This document shows, in pieces, positions 18,270 to 27,182 of a stretch of DNA of 64,000 bases. This DNA is from Streptacidiphilus sp041262525 (lineage in GTDB: Bacteria; Actinomycetota; Actinomycetes; Streptomycetales; Streptomycetaceae), in contig NZ_JBGCCK010000015.1 of assembly GCF_041262525.1 (NCBI RefSeq), forward strand, positions 117,965 to 181,964. The letters run 5' to 3'. The notes under the pieces are model-generated. The model had not been told where the DNA came from, ran no database searches, and saw only the letters and a list, made by a program, of their open reading frames with translations. Every line of letters starts with the position of its first letter. Position 1 is the first letter of the stretch. The translations under genes and the position numbers were made by a program.

Positions 18270-19268
18270 TCAGCCTCGCTGGATACCCGAGGTGTCGGCG
18301 AGCAGGCCGCGCTTGCCCTCCTGGGTCTGCGTCAGCAGGGCGTCGCCGCGCTGGGCGATGGCCAGGTACCAGGTGCCGGGCACCAACTCGCCGACCGGCG
18401 CGCCCTTCGGGTCGCCCTCGGGGGCGAGCGGGCGGGCGGCGGGGACGGCGAACCAGAACGGAGCGAAGGCCGGGGTCGGCGGCTGCGCGGGAGCGGGGGC
18501 CGGGGGCGGCGTGCGGGAGCCGAGCGGCAGCGTGGCCGGGACGGTCGGCGGCTCGTCCTGCGGCTCCGGCGTCGGCGTGGCCAGCGGGGACGGCGTGGGC
18601 GTGGGCGCAGGGGTCGGGTGCGGCGCGGCCTGAGCCGGCTCCGGCCCGGTGAACGGCTGCCCCGGGTGGGCCTGCTGGACGGGCTGGCCGCCGAAATGGC
18701 CCACGTGCGGCTGCGATTCCGCCGGCGCGCCGAACCCCTGGGCGCCGTAGCCCTGCGATCCGGTCGGCGCGGCCGGTGCCGCTTCGGGCAGCAGCGGTGC
18801 GGTCAGCAGCGGGACCAGCGGACCCGCGACGGCGAGGAATACGGCCAGCGCGGAGAAGAGGAACGCCAGGAACGCGCCGAGCTCCGGGCTCGAGGTGGCG
18901 TTGGCGCGGCCCCAGATGGCCCCCGACGGCGAGCCGAACAGCGACCAGAGCGCGGACCAGGCCGAGGCGACCGTCAGCACCGTGCCCCAGGCGCGCAGCG
19001 GGATGCCGAGCACGGCGCGGTCCTCCGGCAGCCTCCGCCCCAGCAGCACCAGGCCCACGCCGATGATGCCGAGGAAGAAGACGCTCGGCAGCAGCGGGAA
19101 CAGGTCCGTGTTCCACGCGTTCGTCGACGCGCAGTCGGTCGGGGCCCCATCGATGCCCGAGCACTGAATCCCTCCCGCGGTGTAGTACGTGAGGAAGGAG
19201 GAGATGAAGAGAAGCAGCGCCGATGCCGCCAGTGCGGCGTCCCCCCTGGTGACGGTTCGCAGATTCAC
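18270..19268 (-). CDS. Membrane protein with long Pro-rich tail
   Basis: A 332-residue protein with four hydrophobic segments in residues 1-165 (e.g. ALAASALLLFISSFLTYY, LLPSVFFLGIIGVGLVLL, LGAFLAFLFSALAVFLAV) and a Gly/Gln/Pro-rich region up to about residue 285. A short folded C-terminus follows (GTWYLAIAQRGDALLTQTQEG). Two Cys in the first extracellular loop (IQCSG, TDCAS) could form a disulfide. The family is not recognised by name. It sits downstream of the amidase pair in the same direction (43-bp gap), suggesting a cell-envelope role. Confidence 0.75.
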   Translation of the reverse strand: MNLRTVTRGDAALAASALLLFISSFLTYYTAGGIQCSGIDGAPTDCASTNAWNTDLFPLLPSVFFLGIIGVGLVLLGRRLPEDRAVLGIPLRAWGTVLTVASAWSALWSLFGSPSGAIWGRANATSSPELGAFLAFLFSALAVFLAVAGPLVPLLTAPLLPEAAPAAPTGSQGYGAQGFGAPAESQPHVGHFGGQPVQQAHPGQPFTGPEPAQAAPHPTPAPTPTPSPLATPTPEPQDEPPTVPATLPLGSRTPPPAPAPAQPPTPAFAPFWFAVPAARPLAPEGDPKGAPVGELVPGTWYLAIAQRGDALLTQTQEGKRGLLADTSGIQRG

Positions 19269-19310
19269 CGAGTAGGCCTCTCGTGAGTTTTGGGACCGCT
19301 TGGGACCGTA

Positions 19311-20306
19311 TCAGCCCGAGGTGTGGCTCTCGTGCAGGACAAACTGGCTGAGTCCGTTCGCGATGCCCTGCGCCGCCGACTGGCGCCACGTCGAGGAGGT
19401 GAGCTTGGCTGCGTCGTCCGCGTCGCGCATGTTCGCGCACTCGATGAAGACCTTCGGCACCGTGGAGAGGTTCAGGCCGCCCAGGTCGCTGCGGATGTCG
19501 TAGCCCGTGCCGCCGTTGATGTAGGTGGCGTAGTGCTCGCCGGTCGCGGAGGCGAAGGCGGAGCGGACGTCCATCCCGAGCGCGTGCGACGGCGCGACGA
19601 TGGCGCTGTTGTCGACGCCACCGGACGTCACCGCGCTCGGCATGATCACGTGGAAGCCGTAGTCGGACGCGCCGGCCCCGTCGGCGTGGATGGAGATCGC
19701 GGCGTCGGCGTGCGCCCGGTTGCCGATCGCGGCGCGCTCGGTGATGCAGGGCCCCCACGGCGTGTTGCCGTCCTGGGTGAAGACGACCTTCGCGCCCTCG
19801 GCCTGCAGCAGGGTGCGCACCCGCCGCGCCACGTCGAGGGTGAACTGCGCCTCGGGGTAGCCCGCGTTCGTGGAGGCGCCGGTCGTGTCGCACTCCTTGC
19901 TGCCGTTGCCGATGAAGACGTTGCTGTTGATCTCACTCGGGTGGTCGACGTTGTTCGGGTTGTGGCCCGGGTCGATCACGATCACCTTGCCGGCCAGCGG
20001 CTTGCCCGCCGTCCCGCTGGGCGAGGACGAGGCGGAGCCGCTCGGGGCCCCCGAGGCGCCCGAGGTTCCGGAGGCGGTGGACGAGGCGGAGCCCGAGCCG
20101 GAGGGGGACGCGCCGCCGACGTGGTCCCCGCCGGGCTGTCCTGCGGCCGCCCGGCTCGCCGAACCGGATGCCGCGCCCTTGGCGCCTTCGCCCGCTATGG
20201 CCTGCCAGCCGAGCCAGCCCGCGAAGCAGAGCGGCACGAGCGCGGCGAGCACCAGGACGAGGGTCGCGCCCCTGGTGCGCGGGGACGTGTGCTGCTCAGA
20301 TGTCAT
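19311..20306 (-). CDS. N-acetylmuramoyl-L-alanine amidase (Amidase_3), membrane-anchored
   Basis: A 331-residue peptidoglycan amidase. It has a short cytoplasmic N-terminus, one membrane helix (GATLVLVLAALVPLCFAGWLG), a Ser/Gly/Ala linker to about residue 105, and an Amidase_3 catalytic domain. The zinc and catalytic motifs are VIVIDPGHNPNN (His near 115), ISIHADGA (His near 195) and PKVFIECANMRDADDA (catalytic Glu near 300). It hydrolyses the amide bond between N-acetylmuramate and L-alanine. The ATG at 20306 lies inside the 3' end of the upstream gene (11-bp overlap), indicating translational coupling. Confidence 0.9.
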   Translation of the reverse strand: MTSEQHTSPRTRGATLVLVLAALVPLCFAGWLGWQAIAGEGAKGAASGSASRAAAGQPGGDHVGGASPSGSGSASSTASGTSGASGAPSGSASSSPSGTAGKPLAGKVIVIDPGHNPNNVDHPSEINSNVFIGNGSKECDTTGASTNAGYPEAQFTLDVARRVRTLLQAEGAKVVFTQDGNTPWGPCITERAAIGNRAHADAAISIHADGAGASDYGFHVIMPSAVTSGGVDNSAIVAPSHALGMDVRSAFASATGEHYATYINGGTGYDIRSDLGGLNLSTVPKVFIECANMRDADDAAKLTSSTWRQSAAQGIANGLSQFVLHESHTSG

Positions 20307-21690
20307 CTTTGGTCCATGAGTGCAGTCCGTACTGTGCGGCGATCGCGTTCCACTGTGCCACGAAGGCGGCCTTGTCCGAGCTGGCCTGCGCACTGGAGGC
20401 GGTGGCGGCGGTGAAGTCGCTGGTCTTCGTCGTGGCGGGGCCGGGTGCGGTGCAGCCGCTGGAGATCAGCGAGCCGGCCCAGGCGGCGTAGGAGCTGTCC
20501 GCGCTCGCCGACTCCTGCTCGGCCTTGGCGAGCGACTGCATCATCGCGGTGCCGTTCGGCAGCTGCGAGACGTCCAGCTGGCCGATCTTGGTGACCAGGC
20601 TCTGCCGGTCGGTCGCCGCCGCCTGGAAGGCGGACTGTGCGGCGCTGAGGTTCGTGCAGCTGCCGGCGTCGGTGGCGGCGGAGGCGACCTGCCGGCGGTC
20701 GGTGGCACTCTGTCCCAGCACGCCGTCGACGGCGTCGGCCTGGGACTTCGCCGCGGCGCTCGCGGTGTCCGAGGGCGACGCGGAATCCGACGCGGAGGGC
20801 GAGGCCGAGTCGGACGCGGGGGCCGAGGAACTGCTGCCGGCCGAGCCGGACGGAGCCGCGGGGACGCCGGTCGACGACGCGGTGGGCGTCCTGCCGATCC
20901 CGAGCCCCCACACCGCGCCGACCCCGAGCAGCGCTGCCACGACCACGACCAACGCGACGAGCAGCGGCAGGTTCGACCGCGCGGGCGCCGGCGCGGGCGC
21001 TGCCGGGGTCGGCGGCGGGTAGCTCGGTCCGGACGCCTGGTACGGCGGCGGGGGATACCCGGGCCCGGACGGTGCGCCGCCACCTCCCTGGGGTGCGTGG
21101 CCGACTCCCGGTGGCGTGTAGCCGGCGGCGGGCGGTGCGTACGAGACGCCTGGCGGCGTGTAGGGCGAGCCCCCGGCGGGGCCGTAGCCCGGCGTCGGCG
21201 GGGCCGCTTGAGCGGGAGGCGTCGGTGCGGAGACGGGGGCCGAGCTGAAGTTCGGCACCGTCGGCGTCGCCCTCGGTGCGGGCGCGGGGCCCGGCCCCTG
21301 CGTCGGCGCCTCGGCTGGCGACGCGGCTGCACTCGCGGCGGTCGGCGCGTAGGGGCGCACGACGGGCTGGTCCAGCTCGGTGGGGACGGGCTCAGGTCCC
21401 GGTCCGGCCTGGGCCTGGGCCGGGATTGGCGAGGCCGTGGGCGCGGCGGGTCCGCCCGAGGGACCGGGCGGCACGGGAGGCATGACGGCGGTCTGCTCCT
21501 CGGGAGCGGCATCCTGAGGCGGCGTGCCCGGCGTGCCCGGCGTGCCCGGCGCGTCCTCGGGGCCCGGGGGCACGGCGTCGCTCTTGCGCAGCGGCGTCGT
21601 CTTCGGCTCGCCGCGGCGGACCCAGCCGCCGGCCCCGTCTCTGGCCGTCGGATCCCACACCGCGGGCGCGGTGTTGTCCTGCTCGCTCAC
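20296..21690 (-). CDS. Proline-rich single-pass membrane protein
   Basis: A 464-residue protein. The cytoplasmic N-terminal 235 residues are very rich in Pro/Ala/Gly with YAPP, YTPPG and YPPPP motifs. One membrane helix (LPLLVALVVVVAALLGVGAVWG) follows, then a Ser/Ala-rich linker and a predicted helical extracellular domain of about 120 residues with two Cys (GSCTNLS, SSGCTAPG). The GTG at 21690 follows GGTGGGCAA. It is coupled to the amidase gene by an 11-bp overlap, which suggests it regulates or localises cell-wall hydrolysis. No named family is recognised. Confidence 0.78.
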   Translation of the reverse strand: MSEQDNTAPAVWDPTARDGAGGWVRRGEPKTTPLRKSDAVPPGPEDAPGTPGTPGTPPQDAAPEEQTAVMPPVPPGPSGGPAAPTASPIPAQAQAGPGPEPVPTELDQPVVRPYAPTAASAAASPAEAPTQGPGPAPAPRATPTVPNFSSAPVSAPTPPAQAAPPTPGYGPAGGSPYTPPGVSYAPPAAGYTPPGVGHAPQGGGGAPSGPGYPPPPYQASGPSYPPPTPAAPAPAPARSNLPLLVALVVVVAALLGVGAVWGLGIGRTPTASSTGVPAAPSGSAGSSSSAPASDSASPSASDSASPSDTASAAAKSQADAVDGVLGQSATDRRQVASAATDAGSCTNLSAAQSAFQAAATDRQSLVTKIGQLDVSQLPNGTAMMQSLAKAEQESASADSSYAAWAGSLISSGCTAPGPATTKTSDFTAATASSAQASSDKAAFVAQWNAIAAQYGLHSWTKDDI

Positions 21691-21815
21691 TTGCCCACCT
21701 CTGTTCCCCGTACCGATGGCGGCCACGGTATCGAAACGCGGGTGCGGGCAGGCGATTTTGCCGAGGATCAAGATCCGGCCGCCGGAGAACAGCGACGGCG
21801 ATCCGTTCCCGGGGA

Positions 21816-22472
21816 TCAGCCCCGGCGGCGCAGCACGCGCAGCGAACCCGTCACCGAGAGCTCCTCGAACCCATCCGCGAGCGCGCGCAGGTAGACCCGG
21901 TACGGGGCCTGTCCGCCGTCGGCCGGGTCGGGGAAGACGTCGTGCACGACCAGCAGCCCCTCGGGGGCGAGGTGCGGGACCCAGCCCTCGTAGTCGCCGG
22001 TCGCGTGCTCGTCGGTGTGCCCGCCGTCGACGAAGACCAGGCCGAGCGGGGCGCCCCAGAGCGCGGCCAGCTGCGGCGAGCGGCCTACCAGCGCCACGAC
22101 GTGCGGTTCGAGGCCCGCCGCGTGCAGTGTGCGGCGGAAGCTGGGCAGCGTGTCCATCAGTCCGACCTCGGGGTCGACCAGGCTGCTGTCGTGGTACTCC
22201 CAGCCCGGCTGCTGCTCCTCCGAGCCCCGGTGGTGGTCGACCGTCACCGCGACGGTGCCGCCGATCCGCGCGGCCTCGGCCATCAGGATCGTGGACCGCC
22301 CGCAGTAGGTGCCGACCTCCAGCAGCGGCAGCCCCGTCCGCTCGGCCGCCTCCACGGCGGCGGCGTACAGGGCCAGGCCCTCGTTCAGGGGCATGAACCC
22401 GGTCGCCGCCTCGAAGGCGGCCAGCACGCCGGCCTCCGGCCGAGTCCCGTTGATCTCTCGCGTCGCGTCCAT
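21816..22472 (-). CDS. Class I SAM-dependent methyltransferase (Methyltransf_24/CmcI-like)
   Basis: A 218-residue protein with motif LLEVGTYCGRSTILMAEAA near residue 48, TVDHHRGSEEQQPGWEYHD near 75, LGLVFVDGGHTDEHATGDYE near 135 and GLLVVHDVFPDPADGG near 165. The DGGH and VHDV motifs are those of metal-dependent O-methyltransferase-like proteins. The ATG at 22472 is the first methionine of the conserved part. Target unknown. Confidence 0.86.
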   Translation of the reverse strand: MDATREINGTRPEAGVLAAFEAATGFMPLNEGLALYAAAVEAAERTGLPLLEVGTYCGRSTILMAEAARIGGTVAVTVDHHRGSEEQQPGWEYHDSSLVDPEVGLMDTLPSFRRTLHAAGLEPHVVALVGRSPQLAALWGAPLGLVFVDGGHTDEHATGDYEGWVPHLAPEGLLVVHDVFPDPADGGQAPYRVYLRALADGFEELSVTGSLRVLRRRG

Positions 22473-22564
22473 AGCCGGCCACCCTACCGGCGGGTCACAT
22501 CGTCCGGAACGGTCGGTTGCGGGTCGGCTCCGGAGCCGGTTCCTTTCGCGGACTTCCCAATTTC

Positions 22565-22578
22565 TGCAACGCGTTCTA
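22565..22578. promoter_or_regulatory. KstR-like operator D
   Basis: TGCAACGCGTTCTA is a complete match to TNNAACNNGTTNNA, 36 bp before the start of the fused acyl-CoA dehydrogenase gene. Confidence 0.65.
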
Positions 22579-22580
22579 AT

Positions 22581-22595
22581 CTGACGCCACGTCAG
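22581..22595. promoter_or_regulatory. CTGACG-N3-CGTCAG palindrome
   Basis: CTGACGCCACGTCAG lies 3 bp after KstR-like operator D and 18 bp before the ATG. The same palindrome with spacer GAG occurs at 18210-18224. Confidence 0.55.
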
Positions 22596-22613
22596 TTGCG
22601 GGAAGGGGCGTAG

Positions 22614-24794
22614 ATGGCCATCGGCATCAGCGAAGAGCACCGGGAGCTGCGGAGCTCGGTGCGGCGCTGGCTGGAGCGGGAAGTGTCCGGTGCGGTGGTC
22701 AGGGGCGCGCTGGCGGAGGGGCCGGGGGCGGTGGGGACCGCCCGGCCCCTGTGGTGGAAGGGGTTGGCCGGGCAGGGGATGCTCGGCCTGCACCTGCCGG
22801 AGGCGGTCGGCGGGGGCGGCGGCGGGCTGCTGGACCTGGCGGTCGTGGTGGAAGAGAGCGGCCGGGCCCTGTTGCCCGGGTCCTTCCTTCCCACCGTCCT
22901 CGCCTCCGCGCTGCTCGCCCAGGCCTGGCCGGTGGACTCGCAGGGCCGACTCGCGGCTCTCGCCGAGGGGGAGCTGAGCGCGGCGGTGGCCTGGGACGGA
23001 GCCGCCAGCGTGACCGACGGGCGCTTGCGCGGAAGCGCCGCCGTGGTCCTCGGCGCCGCCGAGGCGGACGTGCTGCTGGTGCGCGCCGCCAACGCTGCCG
23101 ACGTCGGCTCCTGGTACCTCGTCCAGGCATCCGGGGCGCGGATCACGCCGCTGACCGCGCTCGATCTCAGCCGTGGCCTCGCCCGCGTCGACTTCGACGA
23201 CGCGCCCGCCGAGCCGGTGGGAATCGCTGACGCCGACGCGGTGATCGCCACGCTGCTCGCCGCCGAGGCCGGCGGCCTGGCCCGCTGGGCGCTGGAGACC
23301 GCCGTCGCACACGCCAAGGTGCGCGAGCAGTTCGGGCGGCCGATCGGCCAGTTCCAGGCCGTCAAGCACCTCTGCGCCGGGCTGCTGGTCCGCGCCGAGA
23401 AGGCCGCCGCCGCGACCTGGGCCGCCGCCCGCGAGACGACGCCGCTGACCGCTGCCGTCGCCGCCGCCCTCGCCGTCGACGCGGCCTGCGCCAACGCGGA
23501 GGACTGCATCCAGATTCTCGGCGGCATCGGCTTCACCTGGGAGCATGACGCCCACCTGCGCCTGCGCCGCGCCTTGACGCTGCGCCAACTGCTCGGTGGC
23601 GACGGTGCACTGTGGCGGCGCGTCGCCGAAGCGGCCGCCGCGCAGTCGGGGGAGTGGCGTCCGGAGCTGGAACTGCCCGCCGAGGCGGAGGAGTTCCGCG
23701 CGGAGGCACGTGCGGCCGCCGCCTCCGTGCGCGGGCTGGAGCCCGCCGAACAGCGTCGCTGCCTCGCCCCGGGCGGCTGGGCCGCGCCGCACCTGCCGCC
23801 GCCCTACGGCCTTGGCGCGAACGCGCTGCGTCAACTCGTCGTCGAGCAGGAGCTGCGCGCCGCCGAGGTGCGGCTGCCGGACCTCACCATCGGCAACTGG
23901 ATCGTCCCCTCTCTCGTCGCGCACGGCACCGACGCGCAGCGCGAACGGCTGCTGATGCCGACCCTGCGCGGCGAGATCACCTGGTGCCAGCTCTTCTCCG
24001 AGCCCGAGGCCGGCTCCGACCTCGCCGCGCTCCGCACCCGCGCCGTCCGCCAGGAGGACGGCAGTTGGCGCGTCGACGGCCAGAAGGTGTGGACCTCCAG
24101 CGCCCGCAGCGCCGACTTCGGCATCCTGCTGGCCCGCACCTCGCCGGAGAAGCCCAAGCACAAGGGCCTCACCTACTTCGTCGTCGACATGCGCAACACC
24201 CCCGGCGTCGACATCCGCCCGCTGCGCGAGCTCACCGGCGACGCGGTGTTCAACGAGATCTTCCTGGACGACGTCCGGCTGCCCGCCGACGCCGTCGTGG
24301 GCGCGGTGGACGAAGGCTGGCGCGTCGCCCGCCACACCCTCGGCAACGAGCGCGTGCACATGTCCGACGCGAGTCCGACCGGGCCCGCCGTTCAGCGACT
24401 GCTGCGCGCGCCGGGCGCGGACCCGGCCACCGTCGGCCGACTCGCCGCCGACGAGCACGTGCTGACCTGCATCGATCTGCGGTCCACGCTCAGCGCGCTG
24501 GACGGCCTGGACCCGGGCGCGGGCGGCAGCGTGCGCAAGCTCGTCTCGGCCCCGCACGCGCAGCGCGTCGCCGCGTACGCGCTGGAGCTGTGCGGGCCTG
24601 CGGGCGCCGTCTACGAGGGCGTCGGCCGCGAGTCCGGGCACGCGCTGCTGATGTCGCGCTGCCTGACCATCGCCGGCGGCACCACGCAGGTCCAGCTCAA
24701 CGTCGTGGCCGAGCGGATCCTCGGCCTCCCGCGCGACCCCGCACCCGAATCCGGACCGCTGTCCGCATCGACCGAGAAGAAGAGTGGCGTATGA
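22614..24794 (+). CDS. Fused two-domain acyl-CoA dehydrogenase (FadE34-like)
   Basis: A 726-residue protein made of two acyl-CoA dehydrogenase units. The first (1-355) has the C-terminal signature NAEDCIQILGGIGFTWEHDA near 295. The second (360-726) has the FAD/acyl motifs TWCQLFSEPEAGSDLAALRT near 455 and LMSRCLTIAGGTTQVQLN near 680. The usual Glu of YEGTxQIQ in single-domain enzymes is Gly here, as happens in two-subunit steroid-type dehydrogenases where one half lacks the base. The fused size matches mycobacterial FadE34, which acts on sterol side-chain CoA esters and neighbours kstR. A KstR-type operator and a CTGACG palindrome precede it. It overlaps the thiolase gene by 4 bp. Confidence 0.88.
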   Translation: MAIGISEEHRELRSSVRRWLEREVSGAVVRGALAEGPGAVGTARPLWWKGLAGQGMLGLHLPEAVGGGGGGLLDLAVVVEESGRALLPGSFLPTVLASALLAQAWPVDSQGRLAALAEGELSAAVAWDGAASVTDGRLRGSAAVVLGAAEADVLLVRAANAADVGSWYLVQASGARITPLTALDLSRGLARVDFDDAPAEPVGIADADAVIATLLAAEAGGLARWALETAVAHAKVREQFGRPIGQFQAVKHLCAGLLVRAEKAAAATWAAARETTPLTAAVAAALAVDAACANAEDCIQILGGIGFTWEHDAHLRLRRALTLRQLLGGDGALWRRVAEAAAAQSGEWRPELELPAEAEEFRAEARAAAASVRGLEPAEQRRCLAPGGWAAPHLPPPYGLGANALRQLVVEQELRAAEVRLPDLTIGNWIVPSLVAHGTDAQRERLLMPTLRGEITWCQLFSEPEAGSDLAALRTRAVRQEDGSWRVDGQKVWTSSARSADFGILLARTSPEKPKHKGLTYFVVDMRNTPGVDIRPLRELTGDAVFNEIFLDDVRLPADAVVGAVDEGWRVARHTLGNERVHMSDASPTGPAVQRLLRAPGADPATVGRLAADEHVLTCIDLRSTLSALDGLDPGAGGSVRKLVSAPHAQRVAAYALELCGPAGAVYEGVGRESGHALLMSRCLTIAGGTTQVQLNVVAERILGLPRDPAPESGPLSASTEKKSGV

Positions 24795-25984
24795 CCGAGA
24801 AGGTGTTCCTCGTCGGCGTCGGCATGACCAGGTTCGAGAAGCCGGAGACGCGCGACTGGCAGTACTGGGACATGGCCAAGGAGGCCGGGGACGCGGCCCT
24901 CGCGGACGCGGGCATCGGCTACGAGCTGATCGAGCAGGCCGCCGTCGGCTACTGCCACCAGCAGTCAACGGCCGGGCAGCGCGCCGTCTACGAGATCGGC
25001 CTGACCGGCATCCCGGTCTACAACGTCAACAACAACTGCGCCACCGGCTCGTCCGCGCTCATGATGGCCCGGCAGTTCGTCGCGGGCGGGCTGAACGACT
25101 GCGTGCTCGCGCTCGGCTTCGAGAAGATGAGCAAGGGCGCGCTCGGCGCGGGCAGCGGCGCGGACGGCTTCGCGGTCAGCCCGGTCGCCCGCCACTACGG
25201 CATCATGGCCGCCAAGCACGGCTTCGAGATGAGCCCGCCCACCGCGCAGATCTTCGGCAACGCCGCCCGCGAGCACATGGAGCGCTACGGCACCACCGCC
25301 GAGCAGCTCGCGCTCGTCGGCGTGAAGAACCATCGCCACTCCACGGCCAACCCGCGCGCGCAGTTCCGCGACGAGTACACGCTGCAGGAAGTGCTGGACG
25401 CGAAGACCATCCACGCGCCGCTCACCAAGTTCCAGTGCTCGCCCACCTCCGACGGCGCCGCCGCCGCGATCGTGGTCAGCGAGCGCTTCGTGCGCGAGCA
25501 CAGCCTGCAGGACCGGGCCGTCGAGATCGTCGCCCAGGCGATGACCACGGACACGGCGGAGAGCTTCGCCTCCGGCTCCTGCATCGACGTGGTCGGCAAG
25601 CCGATGTCGCGGGAGGCCGGCCGCGCGGTCTTCGCGCAGTCCGGCCTCGCTATCGAGGACGTCGACGTCATCGAGCTGCACGACTGCTTCTCCATCAACG
25701 AGTTGCTCACCTACGAGGCGCTGGGCATGTGCGCGGACGGTGAGGGCGGCAAGCTCGTCGCCGACGGCGCGACGAGCTACGGCGGCCGCTGGGTGGTCAA
25801 CCCCTCCGGCGGACTGATCTCCAAGGGCCACCCGCTCGGTGCGACGGGGCTGGCCCAGGCCGCCGAACTGGTCTGGCAGCTGCGCGGCGAGGCGGAGGGA
25901 CGCCAGGTGCCGGACGCCCGGGTAGGCCTGGCGCACAACATCGGCCTCGGCGGCGCGGCCGTGGTCACCCTCCTGCGTCGCTGA
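24791..25984 (+). CDS. Thiolase / lipid-transfer (Ltp, SCP2-thiolase-like) protein
   Basis: A 397-residue thiolase-fold enzyme of the lipid-transfer group. It has VGVGMTRFEKP at the start, the nucleophile in NVNNNCATGSSALMMA near 80, IELHDCFSINEL near 297 (HDC in place of NEAF) and SKGHPLGATGLAQ near 350. In this subfamily the proteins act as thiolases or retro-aldol lyases on branched or sterol side-chain acyl-CoAs. The ATG lies in the ATGA overlap with the acyl-CoA dehydrogenase, so the pair is co-translated. No SCP2 sterol-carrier domain follows. Confidence 0.9.
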   Translation: MTEKVFLVGVGMTRFEKPETRDWQYWDMAKEAGDAALADAGIGYELIEQAAVGYCHQQSTAGQRAVYEIGLTGIPVYNVNNNCATGSSALMMARQFVAGGLNDCVLALGFEKMSKGALGAGSGADGFAVSPVARHYGIMAAKHGFEMSPPTAQIFGNAAREHMERYGTTAEQLALVGVKNHRHSTANPRAQFRDEYTLQEVLDAKTIHAPLTKFQCSPTSDGAAAAIVVSERFVREHSLQDRAVEIVAQAMTTDTAESFASGSCIDVVGKPMSREAGRAVFAQSGLAIEDVDVIELHDCFSINELLTYEALGMCADGEGGKLVADGATSYGGRWVVNPSGGLISKGHPLGATGLAQAAELVWQLRGEAEGRQVPDARVGLAHNIGLGGAAVVTLLRR

Positions 25985-26052
25985 CCCTGCTGTGCGAGGA
26001 CTCACCGCTGACTCACTGGCTCCGGGGCGTTCTCAACTCAACCGCTTTGCGC

Positions 26053-26066
26053 TAGAACTTGTTCTA
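26053..26066. promoter_or_regulatory. KstR-like operator E
   Basis: TAGAACTTGTTCTA (within CTAGAACTTGTTCTAG) is a complete match to the KstR consensus. It lies 190 bp before the MaoC hydratase gene and 68 bp after the thiolase stop. Confidence 0.7.
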
Positions 26067-26256
26067 GCTCATTTGATTGAGCACGGATCAGCACGCTCAG
26101 CCCCTCAGCCCGCGGGACCGACCGGACGACAACAGTCGGGGCCCGCGTAGAGCGACCCCGGCGCGGCCGACGGTGCGGACGGCCGCGTCGGGGTCCACCA
26201 ATCCCGGCATGCTTCCAGACTGACTGAGCGATCCGGCACGAAAGAAAGGCTTCGCA

Positions 26257-27123
26257 ATGCCCATCGATCCCGCAGTGGCGCTCGCCGCCCCCGCCCGGAC
26301 GACCGACCTCGCCTGGGAGCAGAAGGACGTCATCCTCTACCACCTGGGCGTCGGCGCGGGCGCGCAGCGACCGGCCACCGACCCGGACGAACTGCGCTAC
26401 ACCTACGAGAAGGACCTCCAGGTCCTGCCCAGCTTCGTCACCGTCGCCGGCGGCGGGCTCGCCAAGGCCGGCGCGTTCAACCAGCCCGGCCTGCAGATCA
26501 ACCTGGCCCAGGTGCTCCACGGCGGCCAGCGCATCGAGCTGCACCGGCCGATCCCGGCCGCCGGCCAGGCCGTGCTGACCAGCTCGCTCGCGGCGATCTA
26601 CGACAAGGGCAAGGCCGCGGTCCTGGTGATGCGCAGCGAGGCCGCCGACTCGGACGGCCCGCTCTACACCTGCGACACCGAGATCTTCGTCCGCGGCGAG
26701 GGCGGCTTCGGCGGCGAGCGCGGCGAGAGCAGCCGCATCGCGCTGCCCGAGCGCGGCGCGGACTTCCAGCGCGAGGCGCCGGTCCGGCACGACCAGGCGC
26801 TGCTCTACCGCCTCTCCGGCGACTGGAACCCGCTCCACGCGGACCCCGACTTCGCGAAGCTGGCCGGCTTCGACCGCCCGATCCTGCACGGCCTCTGCTC
26901 CTACGGCGTCACCCTCAAGGCCGTCGTGGACACCGTGCTCGGCGGCGACGCCACCCGCGTCCGCAGCTACAGCACCCGCTTCGCAGGGATCTTCTTCCCC
27001 GGCGAAACCCTCCGGGTCCGGATCTGGCAGGACGCCCCGGACCGGCTGCTCGTCAGCGCGACCAGCGTGGAGCGAGACGACGCGCCGGTGCTCGCCGACA
27101 CCGTCGTCACCTACCAGCCCTGA
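26257..27123 (+). CDS. MaoC-type enoyl-CoA hydratase (hydratase 2)
   Basis: A 288-residue double-hotdog hydratase. The C-terminal hotdog carries the hydratase-2 motif RLSGDWNPLHADPDFAKLAG near 187-206 with the catalytic Asp and His, followed by FDRPILHGLCSYG. It adds water to trans-2-enoyl-CoA to give the (R)-3-hydroxyacyl-CoA. The length equals the hydratase part of peroxisomal MFE-2 and mycobacterial sterol side-chain hydratases. It begins the second block of the lipid operon (MaoC, alcohol dehydrogenase, SDR) with a perfect KstR-type palindrome upstream. The ATG at 26257 has GAAAGAAAGG just upstream. Confidence 0.9.
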   Translation: MPIDPAVALAAPARTTDLAWEQKDVILYHLGVGAGAQRPATDPDELRYTYEKDLQVLPSFVTVAGGGLAKAGAFNQPGLQINLAQVLHGGQRIELHRPIPAAGQAVLTSSLAAIYDKGKAAVLVMRSEAADSDGPLYTCDTEIFVRGEGGFGGERGESSRIALPERGADFQREAPVRHDQALLYRLSGDWNPLHADPDFAKLAGFDRPILHGLCSYGVTLKAVVDTVLGGDATRVRSYSTRFAGIFFPGETLRVRIWQDAPDRLLVSATSVERDDAPVLADTVVTYQP

Positions 27124-27182
27124 GACCTCTCCCTTCCGCACTGTCCCCACCACCCGCACCGCAACAACCGAGGAGCCCGAAG

